Below are positions 15,444 to 23,156 of a stretch of 64,000 nt of DNA, piece after piece. This stretch comes from Streptomyces lavendofoliae. GTDB lineage: Bacteria; Actinomycetota; Actinomycetes; Streptomycetales; Streptomycetaceae. The translations under genes and the position numbers were made by a program. Where the stretch lies: positions 32,180 to 96,179 of the forward strand of contig NZ_BMTP01000020.1 in NCBI RefSeq assembly GCF_014649735.1. The letters are read 5' to 3'. Below the pieces are notes generated by a model that saw only the letters and a list, made by a program, of their open reading frames with translations, was not told where the DNA came from and did no database searches. How positions within the stretch are numbered: position 1 is the first letter of the stretch; every line of letters begins with the position of its first letter.

Positions 15444-15478
15444 ACCCTACCCATATCCCACGGTTGTAGCAATAGGTT
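15444..15478 (-). promoter_or_regulatory. Promoter of the 15.4-9.4 kb operon
   Basis: On the minus strand TTGCTA, 17 nt, TAGGGT. The flanking blocks AACCTATTGC and TATGGGTAG occur with identical 13-nt spacing at 19996-20030, so this is a repeated promoter or operator. Confidence 0.6.
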
Positions 15479-15501
15479 ATGCGGGGTTGGGGGACAGCGA
15501 A

Positions 15502-15527
15502 GCCCCGGCCTCCCGAAGGGCCGGGGC
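15502..15527. terminator. Hairpin, 9-bp perfect arms
   Basis: GCCCCGGCC (15502-15510) pairs with GGCCGGGGC (15519-15527). No T-run. The stretch 15479-15674 otherwise shows no convincing gene. Confidence 0.4.
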
Positions 15528-15674
15528 CAAGCCAGCAGTTCCCCGATGGGGGCGCTTCCGGGACTCGTGTCCAGCACCAGCGTGGCACCGGACCGCGCCC
15601 GGCATCCCCCTGCTCGGCGATCAGGACCGGCCGGGCCGCCACCGCGAGGCGGGGCCGGTCGTTGGAGGGGGTGC

Positions 15675-15830
15675 GTGCAGTACGCGGGCCCAGGCCGGAA
15701 CATCCACCCCGGGCCCGCGCCCCGCAGCCGCAGCCTGGCGAACCATCACCGGCGCCCCGGCTGGCCGCCCTACGATGAGCGGACGGGCCCCTGCCGGGGC
15801 TGCGCCGGGCTCCCGGGGAGGCTGCTGTGA
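15675..15830 (+). CDS. Possible small protein, 51 aa
   Basis: GTG 15675 follows GGAGGGG by 4 nt; the frame begins VQYAGPGRNIHPGP and ends CRGCAGLPGRLL, with its TGA overlapping the next GTG. Coupling and the CRGC knuckle favour a real gene, but it is short and proline/arginine-rich. Function unknown. Confidence 0.35.
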   Translation: MQYAGPGRNIHPGPAPRSRSLANHHRRPGWPPYDERTGPCRGCAGLPGRLL

Positions 15831-16396
15831 CATCACCGCTGGACGCCGAGGGCGGGCCGCACCGCCCGGACTACCCGCCGAAAACCCCGCCCCCGCCGAA
15901 GAAGCCGGTCGAGGCCCCCCGCCCCGAGACCGGCACCACGCCGCCCATCGCCTTGCTGGGTGGTCTGCCCGGTCCGGGTACGGCGGTCGCCGCCCGGCCC
16001 CGGCTGCGGGCGCGGATCGCGAACCGCCGCGCCGCGAACTGGACCCTCGACGCCCAGCCGTGGGCGTCGAAGTCCGCCGGCCCCAAGGCCGCCCGGCAGG
16101 TCCTCGGCAAGCTCGGCGACTGGGGCTACCGGCTGCCCGCCGACACCCCGGTCGGCACCCTCACCACCACCCTCGTGCAGGCCGCGCTCGCAGACGGCGG
16201 GAACCGGATCAGCGTCCACCTCGCCGACCAGGACCACCAGGCGTTGATCCTCGTCCTGTCCCACCAGCCCGGCCACGCCGGCCCCGACGACGGGCTGCTG
16301 CACCAGCTGGCCGCGTACCCAGTGGTGTCGTCGTGCGGCACCGACACCGACCGCGAGGACGGCGGCCGCCGCCGCTGGGCCCTCATTGACCTGTAG
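15827..16396 (+). CDS. Degenerate HATPase-like regulatory protein
   Basis: 189 aa, GTG start with GGGGAGG upstream and 4-nt overlap with the small ORF. After a proline-rich N-terminus of about 60 residues, residues 70-189 resemble the streptomycete anti-sigma/ATP-binding proteins. Recognisable blocks are VGTLTTTLVQAALADGGNRI, LILVLSHQPG and SCGTDTDREDGGRRRWALID. The canonical N and G boxes for ATP are not obvious. Likely a regulatory partner protein; family level only. Confidence 0.45.
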   Translation: MTSPLDAEGGPHRPDYPPKTPPPPKKPVEAPRPETGTTPPIALLGGLPGPGTAVAARPRLRARIANRRAANWTLDAQPWASKSAGPKAARQVLGKLGDWGYRLPADTPVGTLTTTLVQAALADGGNRISVHLADQDHQALILVLSHQPGHAGPDDGLLHQLAAYPVVSSCGTDTDREDGGRRRWALIDL

Positions 16397-16418
16397 ACGG
16401 CCGGGCCGGGGCTGGCGG

Positions 16419-16835
16419 TCAGACGACCGCGTCGTCGTCCTCGTCGAGTGTCTCGTCGAGGTAGCCGCCCATCGCGGCCATGGGCGCCCCCGCCGTACGC
16501 AGTGCGTGGTTCGCGGCCCGGATCGCCTCCTCGGCGTTCAGCAGGGCACGCAGCGCCGTCGACACCCCCTCACCCGGCTCGGTACCGTCCGCCATGCGGA
16601 TCTGCTGCTCCTCCTCGAGCTGCTGCAGCCCGCGGCGGAGTTGCTGCAGCGACTGCGGCATGCGGTCGGTCAGCGTGATGAGGCCCTGGACGGTGCTGGA
16701 CAGGTTCGCCGGCGCGGCGCCGCGGAAACCGTGCTCACCGTGGAACGCCGACACCGACTTGGTCGCGTGGTTCAGCTCCCGGATGGTGTCGGCGGCCGCG
16801 TAAGCGAGGTCCTGCGGCGTACGGTCCTGGTCCAC
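16419..16835 (-). CDS. Hypothetical helical protein, 138 aa
   Basis: GTG 16835 follows GAGGGA. The product starts MDQDRTPQDLAYAAADTIRE and is almost wholly helical with a heptad-like stretch (LQQLRRGLQQLEEEQQI), ending in an acidic tail DETLDEDDDAVV. Convergent with the 15827 gene. No family recognised. Confidence 0.5.
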   Translation of the reverse strand: MDQDRTPQDLAYAAADTIRELNHATKSVSAFHGEHGFRGAAPANLSSTVQGLITLTDRMPQSLQQLRRGLQQLEEEQQIRMADGTEPGEGVSTALRALLNAEEAIRAANHALRTAGAPMAAMGGYLDETLDEDDDAVV

Positions 16836-16939
16836 GAGCGGGCTCCCTCAAGCTGGCGCGGGTACGGCGAGCCCGAGTATCGCAGCGCGCACCGACAGGG
16901 CGGGCCGGAACGGGGGCCAGCCCGGCTCGTTCACCCCGT

Positions 16940-17221
16940 ATGAGCGAGAAGTGTCTGGAGTCCGTGGTCGCAGACCTGAAAGTTCTGCACGGGGAATCGT
17001 GGGCTGACCACTTCGCCCCGGTGCTCGGGGCAGCCTTGCAAGCCGGTGAGTCGTGGGCCGTGAACGTGATGCACAGGATGCTGGAACGAGCCCACGAGAC
17101 GGTGAGGCTGGCGGAGCGGGTGGGCGGTGGCCCTGGACTTGCCTTGCAGCACGTCCAGGGGATGGACAAGAAGTCGGCTGGCTGGTTCGTGGATCTGGTG
17201 CTGGAAGCGCGGGCTGGGTGA
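16940..17221 (+). CDS. Hypothetical helical protein, 93 aa
   Basis: ATG 16940 has no clear ribosome site, but codon use is GC3-rich and the product (MSEKCLESVVADLKVLHGES...) is a coherent helical protein ending FVDLVLEARAG. A long opposite-strand frame overlaps it but has weaker protein character. Function unknown. Confidence 0.45.
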   Translation: MSEKCLESVVADLKVLHGESWADHFAPVLGAALQAGESWAVNVMHRMLERAHETVRLAERVGGGPGLALQHVQGMDKKSAGWFVDLVLEARAG

Positions 17222-17350
17222 GCGTACCGGTGCCCCCGGTCCAGAGCGCGGAGACGGGGGCACAAGGGGGCGGGGGCTGACAAGGCGTACACCGGGATGG
17301 TGAACCCACCCAGGGGCGGATCGTACCCGGCGCCCCGGCGTGGGCGTGGG

Positions 17351-17602
17351 CTACTCGGTGGTCGGTTCCCCGCGCAGCGCCTTACGGACCTGCTCGCCGG
17401 ACAGGCCGATCGTGCGGGTGATGGTGTCCCGGTCCACGCCGCGGAGGTGGGCGGCGCGCATGGCGGCGTTCCGGCGGGCGACGTGCTGCTTGCGGCGAGT
17501 CTTGCCGGCGACGGTGTGCTGGAGGAGCCGGGCCCACCAGAGCATGGCGCGGCCGGTCCACTGGGTGACGGTACGGGGTGCGGGTGCGGGCGGGTTGGCC
17601 AA
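17351..17602 (-). CDS. Small HTH-containing protein
   Basis: About 83 aa from a TTG at 17602 that follows GAGGGGG; the start is uncertain and an internal ATG is possible. The C-terminus VDRDTITRTIGLSGEQVRKA reads as a helix-turn-helix, preceded by a basic helix (KTRRKQHVARRNAAMRAAHL). Possibly a small DNA-binding protein. Confidence 0.45.
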   Translation of the reverse strand: MANPPAPAPRTVTQWTGRAMLWWARLLQHTVAGKTRRKQHVARRNAAMRAAHLRGVDRDTITRTIGLSGEQVRKALRGEPTTE

Positions 17603-17710
17603 CGTGTCCCCCTCAAGGCTGGATGTCCCGAGCCTCGAAGGTGACGGCGTACTGGCGGGTCGGCAAGAGCGCGAACCGGCCGGTGGCGACCCCACGCCAT
17701 GGTGGTGCGG

Positions 17711-17968
17711 TCAGTCGACCTCGACGTACGTGACGATCAGGATGCTGCCGAGCGCGGTCGCGTAGAACACGACCCGCACACCGTCGTGCTGGTAGTCGTG
17801 CAGCGCCGGCGCGGTCGCGTGTTCCTTGACCGTGCCGGGGTCGGCGCCGATCACGCCGAGCGCGGTGTCCAGGCGGGCGGCCTGGGCGGAGGTGAGGGTG
17901 CGGAGCTGCGTCTCGGCCGGCTCGACGAACACGATCCGCGGCCGGCGGCCGCGCGCGTGCTTAGGCAA
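17711..17968 (-). CDS. RelE/ParE-family toxin
   Basis: 85 aa. After a basic start (LPKHARGRRPRIVFVEPAET) comes the RelE-like core: TLTSAQAARLDTALGVI, then LHDYQHDGVRVVFYATALG and ILIVTYVEV. RelE-family toxins usually cleave ribosome-bound mRNA. The start is probably the TTG at 17968, 8 nt inside the antitoxin gene; the GTG of IVFVE is a shorter alternative. Gene order antitoxin then toxin fits a type II module, a common plasmid addiction device. Confidence 0.65.
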   Translation of the reverse strand: MPKHARGRRPRIVFVEPAETQLRTLTSAQAARLDTALGVIGADPGTVKEHATAPALHDYQHDGVRVVFYATALGSILIVTYVEVD

Positions 17969-18167
17969 CGTCTGCCTCGTCGCCGGTGCGCGGGGGCAGC
18001 CCGGCCTCGAGACGGAGGTCCTCCCAGTCCCGGCACGAGTCCAGGTCGATGCCCTCCGCCGCCAACGACTCGAGCACGTAGGCGAGGGCGGGGTTCCCAG
18101 GGAACTCGGTGCGCGCGGCGTCACGCAGCTGCTGCTGCTCGTCGGGCTCGAACACGAGGTGCGCCAT
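17961..18167 (-). CDS. Putative antitoxin
   Basis: 68 aa. ATG 18167 has GGAGG upstream; the frame to 18239 is rejected. The protein (MAHLVFEPDEQQQLRDAART) is acidic and helical, as expected for a RelE antitoxin, but I cannot name its DNA-binding fold. It overlaps the toxin gene by 8 nt. Confidence 0.55.
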   Translation of the reverse strand: MAHLVFEPDEQQQLRDAARTEFPGNPALAYVLESLAAEGIDLDSCRDWEDLRLEAGLPPRTGDEADVA

Positions 18168-18245
18168 CGGGTGCCTCCGCAGGGTCAGGGTGCGCCCCTC
18201 ACCGTATCGGGCACGGCAAGGGAGCGTCAGCGGGAGCACTGTGGT

Positions 18246-19580
18246 TCAGGCAGACAGCGCGCCAGGCCGATGCTGCTCGCAGCGCCATCCTCCCGGGTAC
18301 AAGCGCGCCACCTTGCCGCACTTCGGTGCACCGATCTCACATATGCCCGGCGCGGGCAGCGGAATGGACGGAGCCACCCTGCGGGCAAGCACCGGAGGCT
18401 CCTCCGTCCGCTGTATCGGGACGGAGGCCCTCACCAACGACGGGCGCGGGTTATCGACCGTGATCGTGAGCTCGACGCTGTCGATCCCTCGCCTCTTGAG
18501 CGGAGCACTCGGGTGCCACGTCTTCTCACCGAACTGGCACGTCGTGTCCGCGTCCCGGCCCGAGAAGTGGAGTTCGTCATCCGGCTCCGTTGTCTCCTCG
18601 AATGTGGGCGGATCCACCTCCCGGTACCCCGCCCACTTGTCCCGGTCCTTGACCGGCACCCATAGGTGACTGCCGGACCGTCGGTCCTTGCGGGAACGGA
18701 CGAACAACGGGGCGACGCCGCCGGTAGCGGCACCGACCAGGATCTGCCCGACGGTGACCCGTTTCCCGGAACCCATGAAGCTTGTCCACCCAGTCCCTTC
18801 ATCGCTCGCACGCTGGGGTGTGTCCCACTGCAAGTGCATCTGGCCGCAGCCGGTCTTCTCCTTCAGACCGCCATAGGGGCAGGGGCGCTCGGCGCTTTCC
18901 TCACACCGCCACTCGACGAGGACACGGTAGCCACCGACAAGCGGTAGATCATCGGCATCCGCGATCACCCGCCATGGCAACTTGTTGATCAGCATCCAGT
19001 TCGCCCGGTCGATCAGGTGGAACCGGTCGTCGTGAGTAACCCAGTTGGCCGTCAGGGCGGCCTCGGCATGGGCTCGGGATCGGCGCAGTACAGTGCTCGG
19101 GCTGGCGTTGTAGAACTGCGCCTCGCACCCAAGGCTCACCCCGCCGGCGCCCACGATCGTCACATCAGGACGGGACGCCCGGAACTTGGACGCCTTCTCG
19201 ACGAGCACATCGAGGCCGGCGCTCTGCGCGGTACGGGCTAGGAAGTCCTTGGTGGCCTTGTGGATGTCGCGTTCCTCGGACGTCATCTCGTACGCGGTGG
19301 GCAGGTGCGCCGCACGGAGCCGGACCTTGCCGTCCGGACCACGATGCTTCCGCACGTACATGTACGAGCTACGAACGCCGCTCAACTCGGCCTTGCACGG
19401 ACGTCCACGGCTGCTCTCCGGGCACACGAGAAGGTGTCGGTCCCGTTCCGCGACGGGCAGGAGGAGCTCTGTCTTCAAGTCCTCGACTATGTCTGGTTCG
19501 GCGTCACGCCCCAGGCCGAGGTCTTCCTTGTCCAGCTCGAGGACGGTCTCCAAGCCGGCATGCCAGACACCATTCGCCAC
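18246..19580 (-). CDS. CoiA-like PD-(D/E)XK nuclease family protein
   Basis: 444 aa, GTG 19580 with GATGGGGG upstream. Residues about 105-195 match the CoiA-type core: H107 in ERDIHKATKDFL, E128 in VLVEKASKF, D139 in RPDVTIV and E153-x-Q155 in LGCEAQF, followed by RRSRAH. This E/D/ExQ set is the PD-(D/E)XK variant of competence-type CoiA proteins. The N-terminus has CPESSRGRPC and the C-terminus CEIGAPKC...CEQH, probable zinc sites. In streptomycetes such proteins are unrelated to classical competence, so the role is open: recombination, DNA entry or defence. Confidence 0.6.
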   Translation of the reverse strand: MANGVWHAGLETVLELDKEDLGLGRDAEPDIVEDLKTELLLPVAERDRHLLVCPESSRGRPCKAELSGVRSSYMYVRKHRGPDGKVRLRAAHLPTAYEMTSEERDIHKATKDFLARTAQSAGLDVLVEKASKFRASRPDVTIVGAGGVSLGCEAQFYNASPSTVLRRSRAHAEAALTANWVTHDDRFHLIDRANWMLINKLPWRVIADADDLPLVGGYRVLVEWRCEESAERPCPYGGLKEKTGCGQMHLQWDTPQRASDEGTGWTSFMGSGKRVTVGQILVGAATGGVAPLFVRSRKDRRSGSHLWVPVKDRDKWAGYREVDPPTFEETTEPDDELHFSGRDADTTCQFGEKTWHPSAPLKRRGIDSVELTITVDNPRPSLVRASVPIQRTEEPPVLARRVAPSIPLPAPGICEIGAPKCGKVARLYPGGWRCEQHRPGALSA

Positions 19581-19667
19581 AGACGTCCCCCATCCAGCAG
19601 CAATGCGAAGAAGGCCCTGGATTCAAGGTACGACCCGGCACTGACAACCGGTACAGGGCCGGGGCAG

Positions 19668-19705
19668 CCGACGACCCCCAGGCTCGAAGACCTGGGGGTC
19701 GTCGG
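19668..19705. terminator. Strong 15-bp perfect hairpin terminator
   Basis: CCGACGACCCCCAGG (19668-19682) pairs with CCTGGGGGTCGTCGG (19691-19705) around an 8-nt loop. It lies just downstream of the small membrane protein gene. Confidence 0.65.
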
Positions 19706-19710
19706 GTCTC

Positions 19711-19878
19711 TCACTCCCGCCTGCTCAGCGCCGCCTGGACGATTGGCTGGAGCAGGGAGGCAAGGGCGCCGAGGACGGCGAGCTGCTCCGTCGTCAGCCG
19801 CGGAAGCAGCACGTACGCCGCGAGCAGCAGGCCGGCGAACAGCAGGGCGTTTCGGTCAAGGTTCGGCGGGATTGCCAT
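19711..19878 (-). CDS. Small membrane protein, holin-like size
   Basis: 55 aa. ATG 19878 has CAGGAG upstream. Hydrophobic segments NALLFAGLLLAAYVLLP and LAVLGALASLLQPIV are separated by RLTTEQ, and the protein ends in a short charged tail (ALSRRE). Size and topology are compatible with a holin or spread-type protein, but nothing is diagnostic. It has its own promoter at 19996-20030. Confidence 0.45.
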   Translation of the reverse strand: MAIPPNLDRNALLFAGLLLAAYVLLPRLTTEQLAVLGALASLLQPIVQAALSRRE

Positions 19879-19995
19879 GGTTGGGCTCCTGGGTGCGGTG
19901 GCGGATGCGATCCTGCTCAACGCGCCCGGCCCGTACGGAGGGTGCACTTTGGGGCCGGCTGGAGCGGGTCGCAACCGCCCCGGCCGGTTCCCCAG

Positions 19996-20030
19996 ACACT
20001 ACCCATAACCTATGGCACGCGCAATAGGTT
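19996..20030 (-). promoter_or_regulatory. Promoter matching the 15.45 kb promoter
   Basis: Minus strand TTGCGC, 17 nt, TAGTGT, with AACCTATTGC and TATGGGTAG blocks shared with 15444-15478. This copy also holds an inverted repeat AACCTAT / ATAGGTT. It drives the small membrane protein gene. Confidence 0.6.
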
Positions 20031-20458
20031 CACCGTGCTGGAGGGAAGCGGTCATCCCAGCCGTGGAAGACAGGCGAGTCCACGAACGTGACCGCCGCTG
20101 GGAAACGTCCCTCGAAGAGTGCCTCACGCGTCTCGACCACTGGCTGAACTGCGGGGCGTCGGGCCGTGCGCTGTCGCCGGGGAGCGGGCAGCAGGCGGCC
20201 TGACGCAGCTCGTACGGCGTCCTTCACTGCCTGCGTCGCGTCGCCCAGCGGTGACAGGTCGAACCACTCGCCCCGCACCCTGTACTCGAGGAACGTCGCA
20301 TGCAGGTGCGACTCAAGGGCGCGGCCGCCCTCGTGCACCCAGAGCAACAGCAACTCGTGTGGGTTGCCGGTCTGCAACTGGCCAAGACGCTCCTGCGGAT
20401 TCCCGCCGAGACCGATCTTCACCACCTGCGAGCCCTCCACGCCGATCACGTAGATCAC
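20030..20458 (-). CDS. T5orf172/MUG113-type GIY-YIG nuclease family protein
   Basis: 142 aa. The first 70 residues match T5orf172: MIYVIGVEG, VVKIGLGGNPQERLGQLQTG, then ALESHLHATFLEYRVRGEWF and DLSP. This is a divergent GIY-YIG-like nuclease fold often found in phages, with unproven activity. The remaining 70 residues are basic and unrelated. ATG 20458 follows GAGGGGG. Its 3' end meets the promoter at 20030. Confidence 0.7.
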   Translation of the reverse strand: MIYVIGVEGSQVVKIGLGGNPQERLGQLQTGNPHELLLLWVHEGGRALESHLHATFLEYRVRGEWFDLSPLGDATQAVKDAVRAASGRLLPAPRRQRTARRPAVQPVVETREALFEGRFPAAVTFVDSPVFHGWDDRFPPAR

Positions 20459-20468
20459 GAATCCCCCC

Positions 20469-21911
20469 TCAGACGGTTGCTGACTCGAGCTGGCAGTCCC
20501 CGCAGAGGCCAGGCGCGTGGGAACGGAAGCCGCGGTCGCAGCGATCGCAGCACTGCATGGGCGCCACGGCCTGCTTCGGCACCGTAGCGGCCGGCTCTGA
20601 CACCCCCGGGGCCTCCGGGGCGGGCTGGCGGTCGGCCCTCTGGTCGGTCTTCCGCATCTCGCACTGCGTGCACGCCGTACCGGTGACGAAGTCGTGCCGG
20701 TCCTCGCACCACAGGTTCCCGCACTCAGCGATATCGGCCAGCATCTGCGTCAGCGGCCCGAACGGCCTCTTACGCCGCCCGCCGCCCAGGTCCGGAGTCA
20801 GCTCCCCGGCGTAGAACCGGGTCGCCCAGTAGCCCCGCCAGCGAGGCAGGAACCGGTACTCCACCAGCTCCTGGAGCGTCCGCTCCCGGGGCGTCCCGGC
20901 ACCGAGGGCGTCGAGCATGGCCCGGCCGACGTTCGTCGGGACCACGGGGCCCAGCGCCTCCCGGAAGTCCGCCGGCAGCAGCTCGAGGATCGCGGCCCTG
21001 ACCTTCCGCTCCTCGGCCGTCAGCCTGGCCGGTGCCGGGGTGCTCTTGCTGCTGGTGTCGACGGATCGAGAAGGCGGGCTGTTCTTGCCGGACGCGGCGG
21101 AGCCGCACTCGCTCGGCTCCCTACTACCTGTGGTTGGCCTACGGCGTTCACCCGGGCTGCGCCCGGTAGGGCCGTCGCTCTTCTTAGAGAGAGTTGTTGG
21201 GGACCCTTGTTTGGGAGGCGCGTTCTCGCTGGTCGGGGGCGAATCCGTTCCAGAATCCTGGACCGCTGTTCCAGGATCCTGGAAAGGTGTTCCAGAATCC
21301 TGGAACTGATCTTGGTCCGGGTCGGGGGGTTTCTGCTCCGTTCCAGAATCCTGGAACTGTGCGATCTGAGTCACCCGAGCCAGGGGCCGGCCGTTGTCGT
21401 CGACCACCGTGGTGACCACGTGCACCGGCGGCTGCGGCGGATTCTCACGCCAGTCCGGCCGGTAGTGGTTGAGCTTGTCCCAGGCGTTCCTCCACCCCGT
21501 GTACGGCACCGGAGGTAGATCCTTGACCAGGTAGCCCCGCAGGATCCCGCGGGCCGCCTTCTCCTTTCCCTTGAGCTGGCTGCTACCGAGGTCCTGCTTC
21601 GTGTCCAGCGGCACCATCAGGTCCGCGCCCTTCAGCTCGCCCAGGATCTGGTACATGAGCGAGTGGCTGACGGGCTTGCCGGTATCCCGGGTGAGGAGGA
21701 AGCACATCTGGTCGATGGTCAGGCGCCGCAAGCCCTGGCCCGGCAGGTTCTTCTTCGGCTCCACGATCATCGAGCGCGCGATCTGGTACATGCGTAGGGC
21801 CGGGTCGGAGACCGGCATGAAGAGCAGGCGGTCACGGAGCTGGGTGTACGTCCAGTAGTCCGTGATGTCGCCCTGGAACTCGAACTCCTCAAGGGGAGAC
21901 TCCTCGCTCAC
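20469..21911 (-). CDS. Putative replication protein with iteron-bearing gene
   Basis: 480 aa. The N-terminal 170 residues contain winged-helix-like blocks (YQIARSMIVEPKKNLPGQGL, LTIDQMCFLL). The centre (about 195-290) is low complexity with FQDSGT-type repeats. The C-terminus has paired Cys motifs (CGNLWCEDRHD, CTQCEM, CCDRCDRGF, CGDCQLE), a zinc-ribbon-rich tail. A replication or primosome role is suggested by the HTH-HNH gene that overlaps its start and by iteron-like DNA inside the gene. I cannot assign a family, and transcriptional control is an alternative. Confidence 0.45.
   Translation of the reverse strand: MSEESPLEEFEFQGDITDYWTYTQLRDRLLFMPVSDPALRMYQIARSMIVEPKKNLPGQGLRRLTIDQMCFLLTRDTGKPVSHSLMYQILGELKGADLMVPLDTKQDLGSSQLKGKEKAARGILRGYLVKDLPPVPYTGWRNAWDKLNHYRPDWRENPPQPPVHVVTTVVDDNGRPLARVTQIAQFQDSGTEQKPPDPDQDQFQDSGTPFQDPGTAVQDSGTDSPPTSENAPPKQGSPTTLSKKSDGPTGRSPGERRRPTTGSREPSECGSAASGKNSPPSRSVDTSSKSTPAPARLTAEERKVRAAILELLPADFREALGPVVPTNVGRAMLDALGAGTPRERTLQELVEYRFLPRWRGYWATRFYAGELTPDLGGGRRKRPFGPLTQMLADIAECGNLWCEDRHDFVTGTACTQCEMRKTDQRADRQPAPEAPGVSEPAATVPKQAVAPMQCCDRCDRGFRSHAPGLCGDCQLESATV
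21247..21357. repeat. Four palindromic iteron-like repeats
   Basis: GTTCCAGAATCCTGGA-type units start at 21247, 21268, 21289 and 21340; each contains TTCCAG/CTGGAA arms. The first three are exactly 21 bp apart, two helical turns. They encode the FQDSGT repeats of the overlapping protein. A candidate origin or operator. Confidence 0.6.
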
Positions 21912-22579
21912 GAGTCGATCCCCTCCAGGTCACCGTCATGTCGTCGGCTGTTGCATGACCGGCACAGGACGCGGAGGTTGTCGTCGGCGTTGCTGCCTCC
22001 TCGAGACCAGTGCAGTACGTGGTCAATGGTCAGGTCCTCAGCGACACCACACTTCCGGCAGCGGTGGCCGTCACGATCCAGGATGCGGGCCCGCTTCGTC
22101 GCGCTGATCGGGAGGCGCTTGCGTGGCCCCGGGATGACCGGCTTCTGCACCAGCGGCGGCTGCGGCTTGTAGGGGAGCAGTTCGTACACGGACGGAATGG
22201 GTAGCTTCGGGTTGTCAGGGTGCACTCGGCGGTCGACGCGAATCGCGCCCATCGCCTCCAGGCGCTTGATGGAGCGGTCAACCGTCTGCATGGTCCTCCC
22301 GATGCATGCAGCCAGCCGCTTGCGCGTAGGAACGTCATCGGGAACATCAGAGCTGCCTAGGACGGCCTCGCTGGGCGCCGACCGGCCCGTCGTCGAGTCG
22401 ATGAACGATGCCAGCGCGGCATACACGGCCTTGTCCGTGGGGTCCACGGACCCATCGCGGGCAAGGGCGCGGTCAAACGGTGCCCAGTCCTGAGGGTTCC
22501 CCTGCCGGGAGACAACAGGCAGGGGCTCCGGGGGGTTACTTGTCGACTTCCTCGGTGGAACCGGTACGCTCGGGTTCAT
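21908..22579 (-). CDS. Winged-helix plus HNH endonuclease fusion
   Basis: 223 aa. Residues 40-135 read as a winged-helix domain (VDPTDKAVYAALASF, AACIGRTMQTVDRSIKRLEA, MGAIRVDRRV). Residues 163-212 are an HNH nuclease: C174-x2-C177, D186-H187, N201 and C206-x2-C209. HNH proteins cut or nick DNA. The stop overlaps the next start (ATGA), so it is coupled to the 480-aa gene. A sequence-specific nicking or initiation function is possible, but the fold pair is all that is shown. Confidence 0.7.
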   Translation of the reverse strand: MNPSVPVPPRKSTSNPPEPLPVVSRQGNPQDWAPFDRALARDGSVDPTDKAVYAALASFIDSTTGRSAPSEAVLGSSDVPDDVPTRKRLAACIGRTMQTVDRSIKRLEAMGAIRVDRRVHPDNPKLPIPSVYELLPYKPQPPLVQKPVIPGPRKRLPISATKRARILDRDGHRCRKCGVAEDLTIDHVLHWSRGGSNADDNLRVLCRSCNSRRHDGDLEGIDS

Positions 22580-22621
22580 GGACGACCTCGCTCATGGGTG
22601 ATGCAGGGACGTTCTTTGATC

Positions 22622-22678
22622 AGCGGGCGGCATCCCGCTGTGGTGCTTGGACGGCCGGTGGCGCTTGCTGCCGGCCGT
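22622..22678 (-). terminator. Two adjacent hairpins
   Basis: AGCGGG/CCCGCT (22622-22639) and ACGGCCGG/CCGGCCGT (22651-22678) lie downstream of the 22688 gene on the minus strand. Probably a terminator. Confidence 0.45.
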
Positions 22679-22687
22679 TCGTGCGTC

Positions 22688-22984
22688 TTACGTCGTCTCC
22701 GGGGCGCTGGAGTCCCCGAGCTGCTTGTAGACCGTCCTGAAGAACTCCAGGAACGGCTCGGTGGCCATGATCAGAGCGTTGTTGGCCTTGCCGTAGGGGT
22801 AGGGCTTGTCGGGCCCGAACGGCCAGTACGGGGCGTAGAGCTCTGAGGTGGCGATGTGACGGACGCCTTCGCGGGTGATGCTCTCGACGATTCCGAGCTG
22901 CATGAGGAGTTCGGCGCCGGACGTGAAGGTCACGGCCGGGGGCAGTCGAGTGTCGTGCGTGTTCTCGGGGTTGCGGGGGCTCAT
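22688..22984 (-). CDS. Hypothetical protein, 98 aa
   Basis: ATG 22984 has GGAGGG upstream and overlaps the stop of a 17-codon upstream ORF. The product (MSPRNPENTHDTRLPP...) has a region LLMQLGIVESITREGVRHIA that resembles part of a winged helix or a phage-regulator fold. It is followed by a hairpin pair. Function unknown. Confidence 0.5.
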   Translation of the reverse strand: MSPRNPENTHDTRLPPAVTFTSGAELLMQLGIVESITREGVRHIATSELYAPYWPFGPDKPYPYGKANNALIMATEPFLEFFRTVYKQLGDSSAPETT

Positions 22985-23034
22985 CGGTGCCCTCCGCAAC
23001 GATCACCACTTCGCACAGCGCGAAGTAGACTCAT
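22981..23034 (-). CDS. Leader peptide ORF, 17 aa
   Basis: ATG 23034 has CTAGGAG 7 nt upstream and encodes MSLLRAVRSGDRCGGHR. Its TGA overlaps the ATG of the downstream gene. The position and strong ribosome site suggest translational coupling or attenuation. An ACTTCGC/GCGAAGT inverted repeat lies inside it. Confidence 0.4.
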   Translation of the reverse strand: MSLLRAVRSGDRCGGHR

Positions 23035-23156
23035 GGCGGATCTCCTAGCAGGGATTCACGTGGCCGCTCGTCTTCGCAGGTCAGCGGCCATAGGGGCGGT
23101 CGGCAGGTTGTGGTGACCTGTCGGCCGTCATCAGGCGACGTGTCTAACGCGTCTAG

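Noticed and set aside
21247..21357. CRISPR-like array
   Set aside because: Repeats are short, palindromic, coding and lack spacers of constant length; no cas genes.
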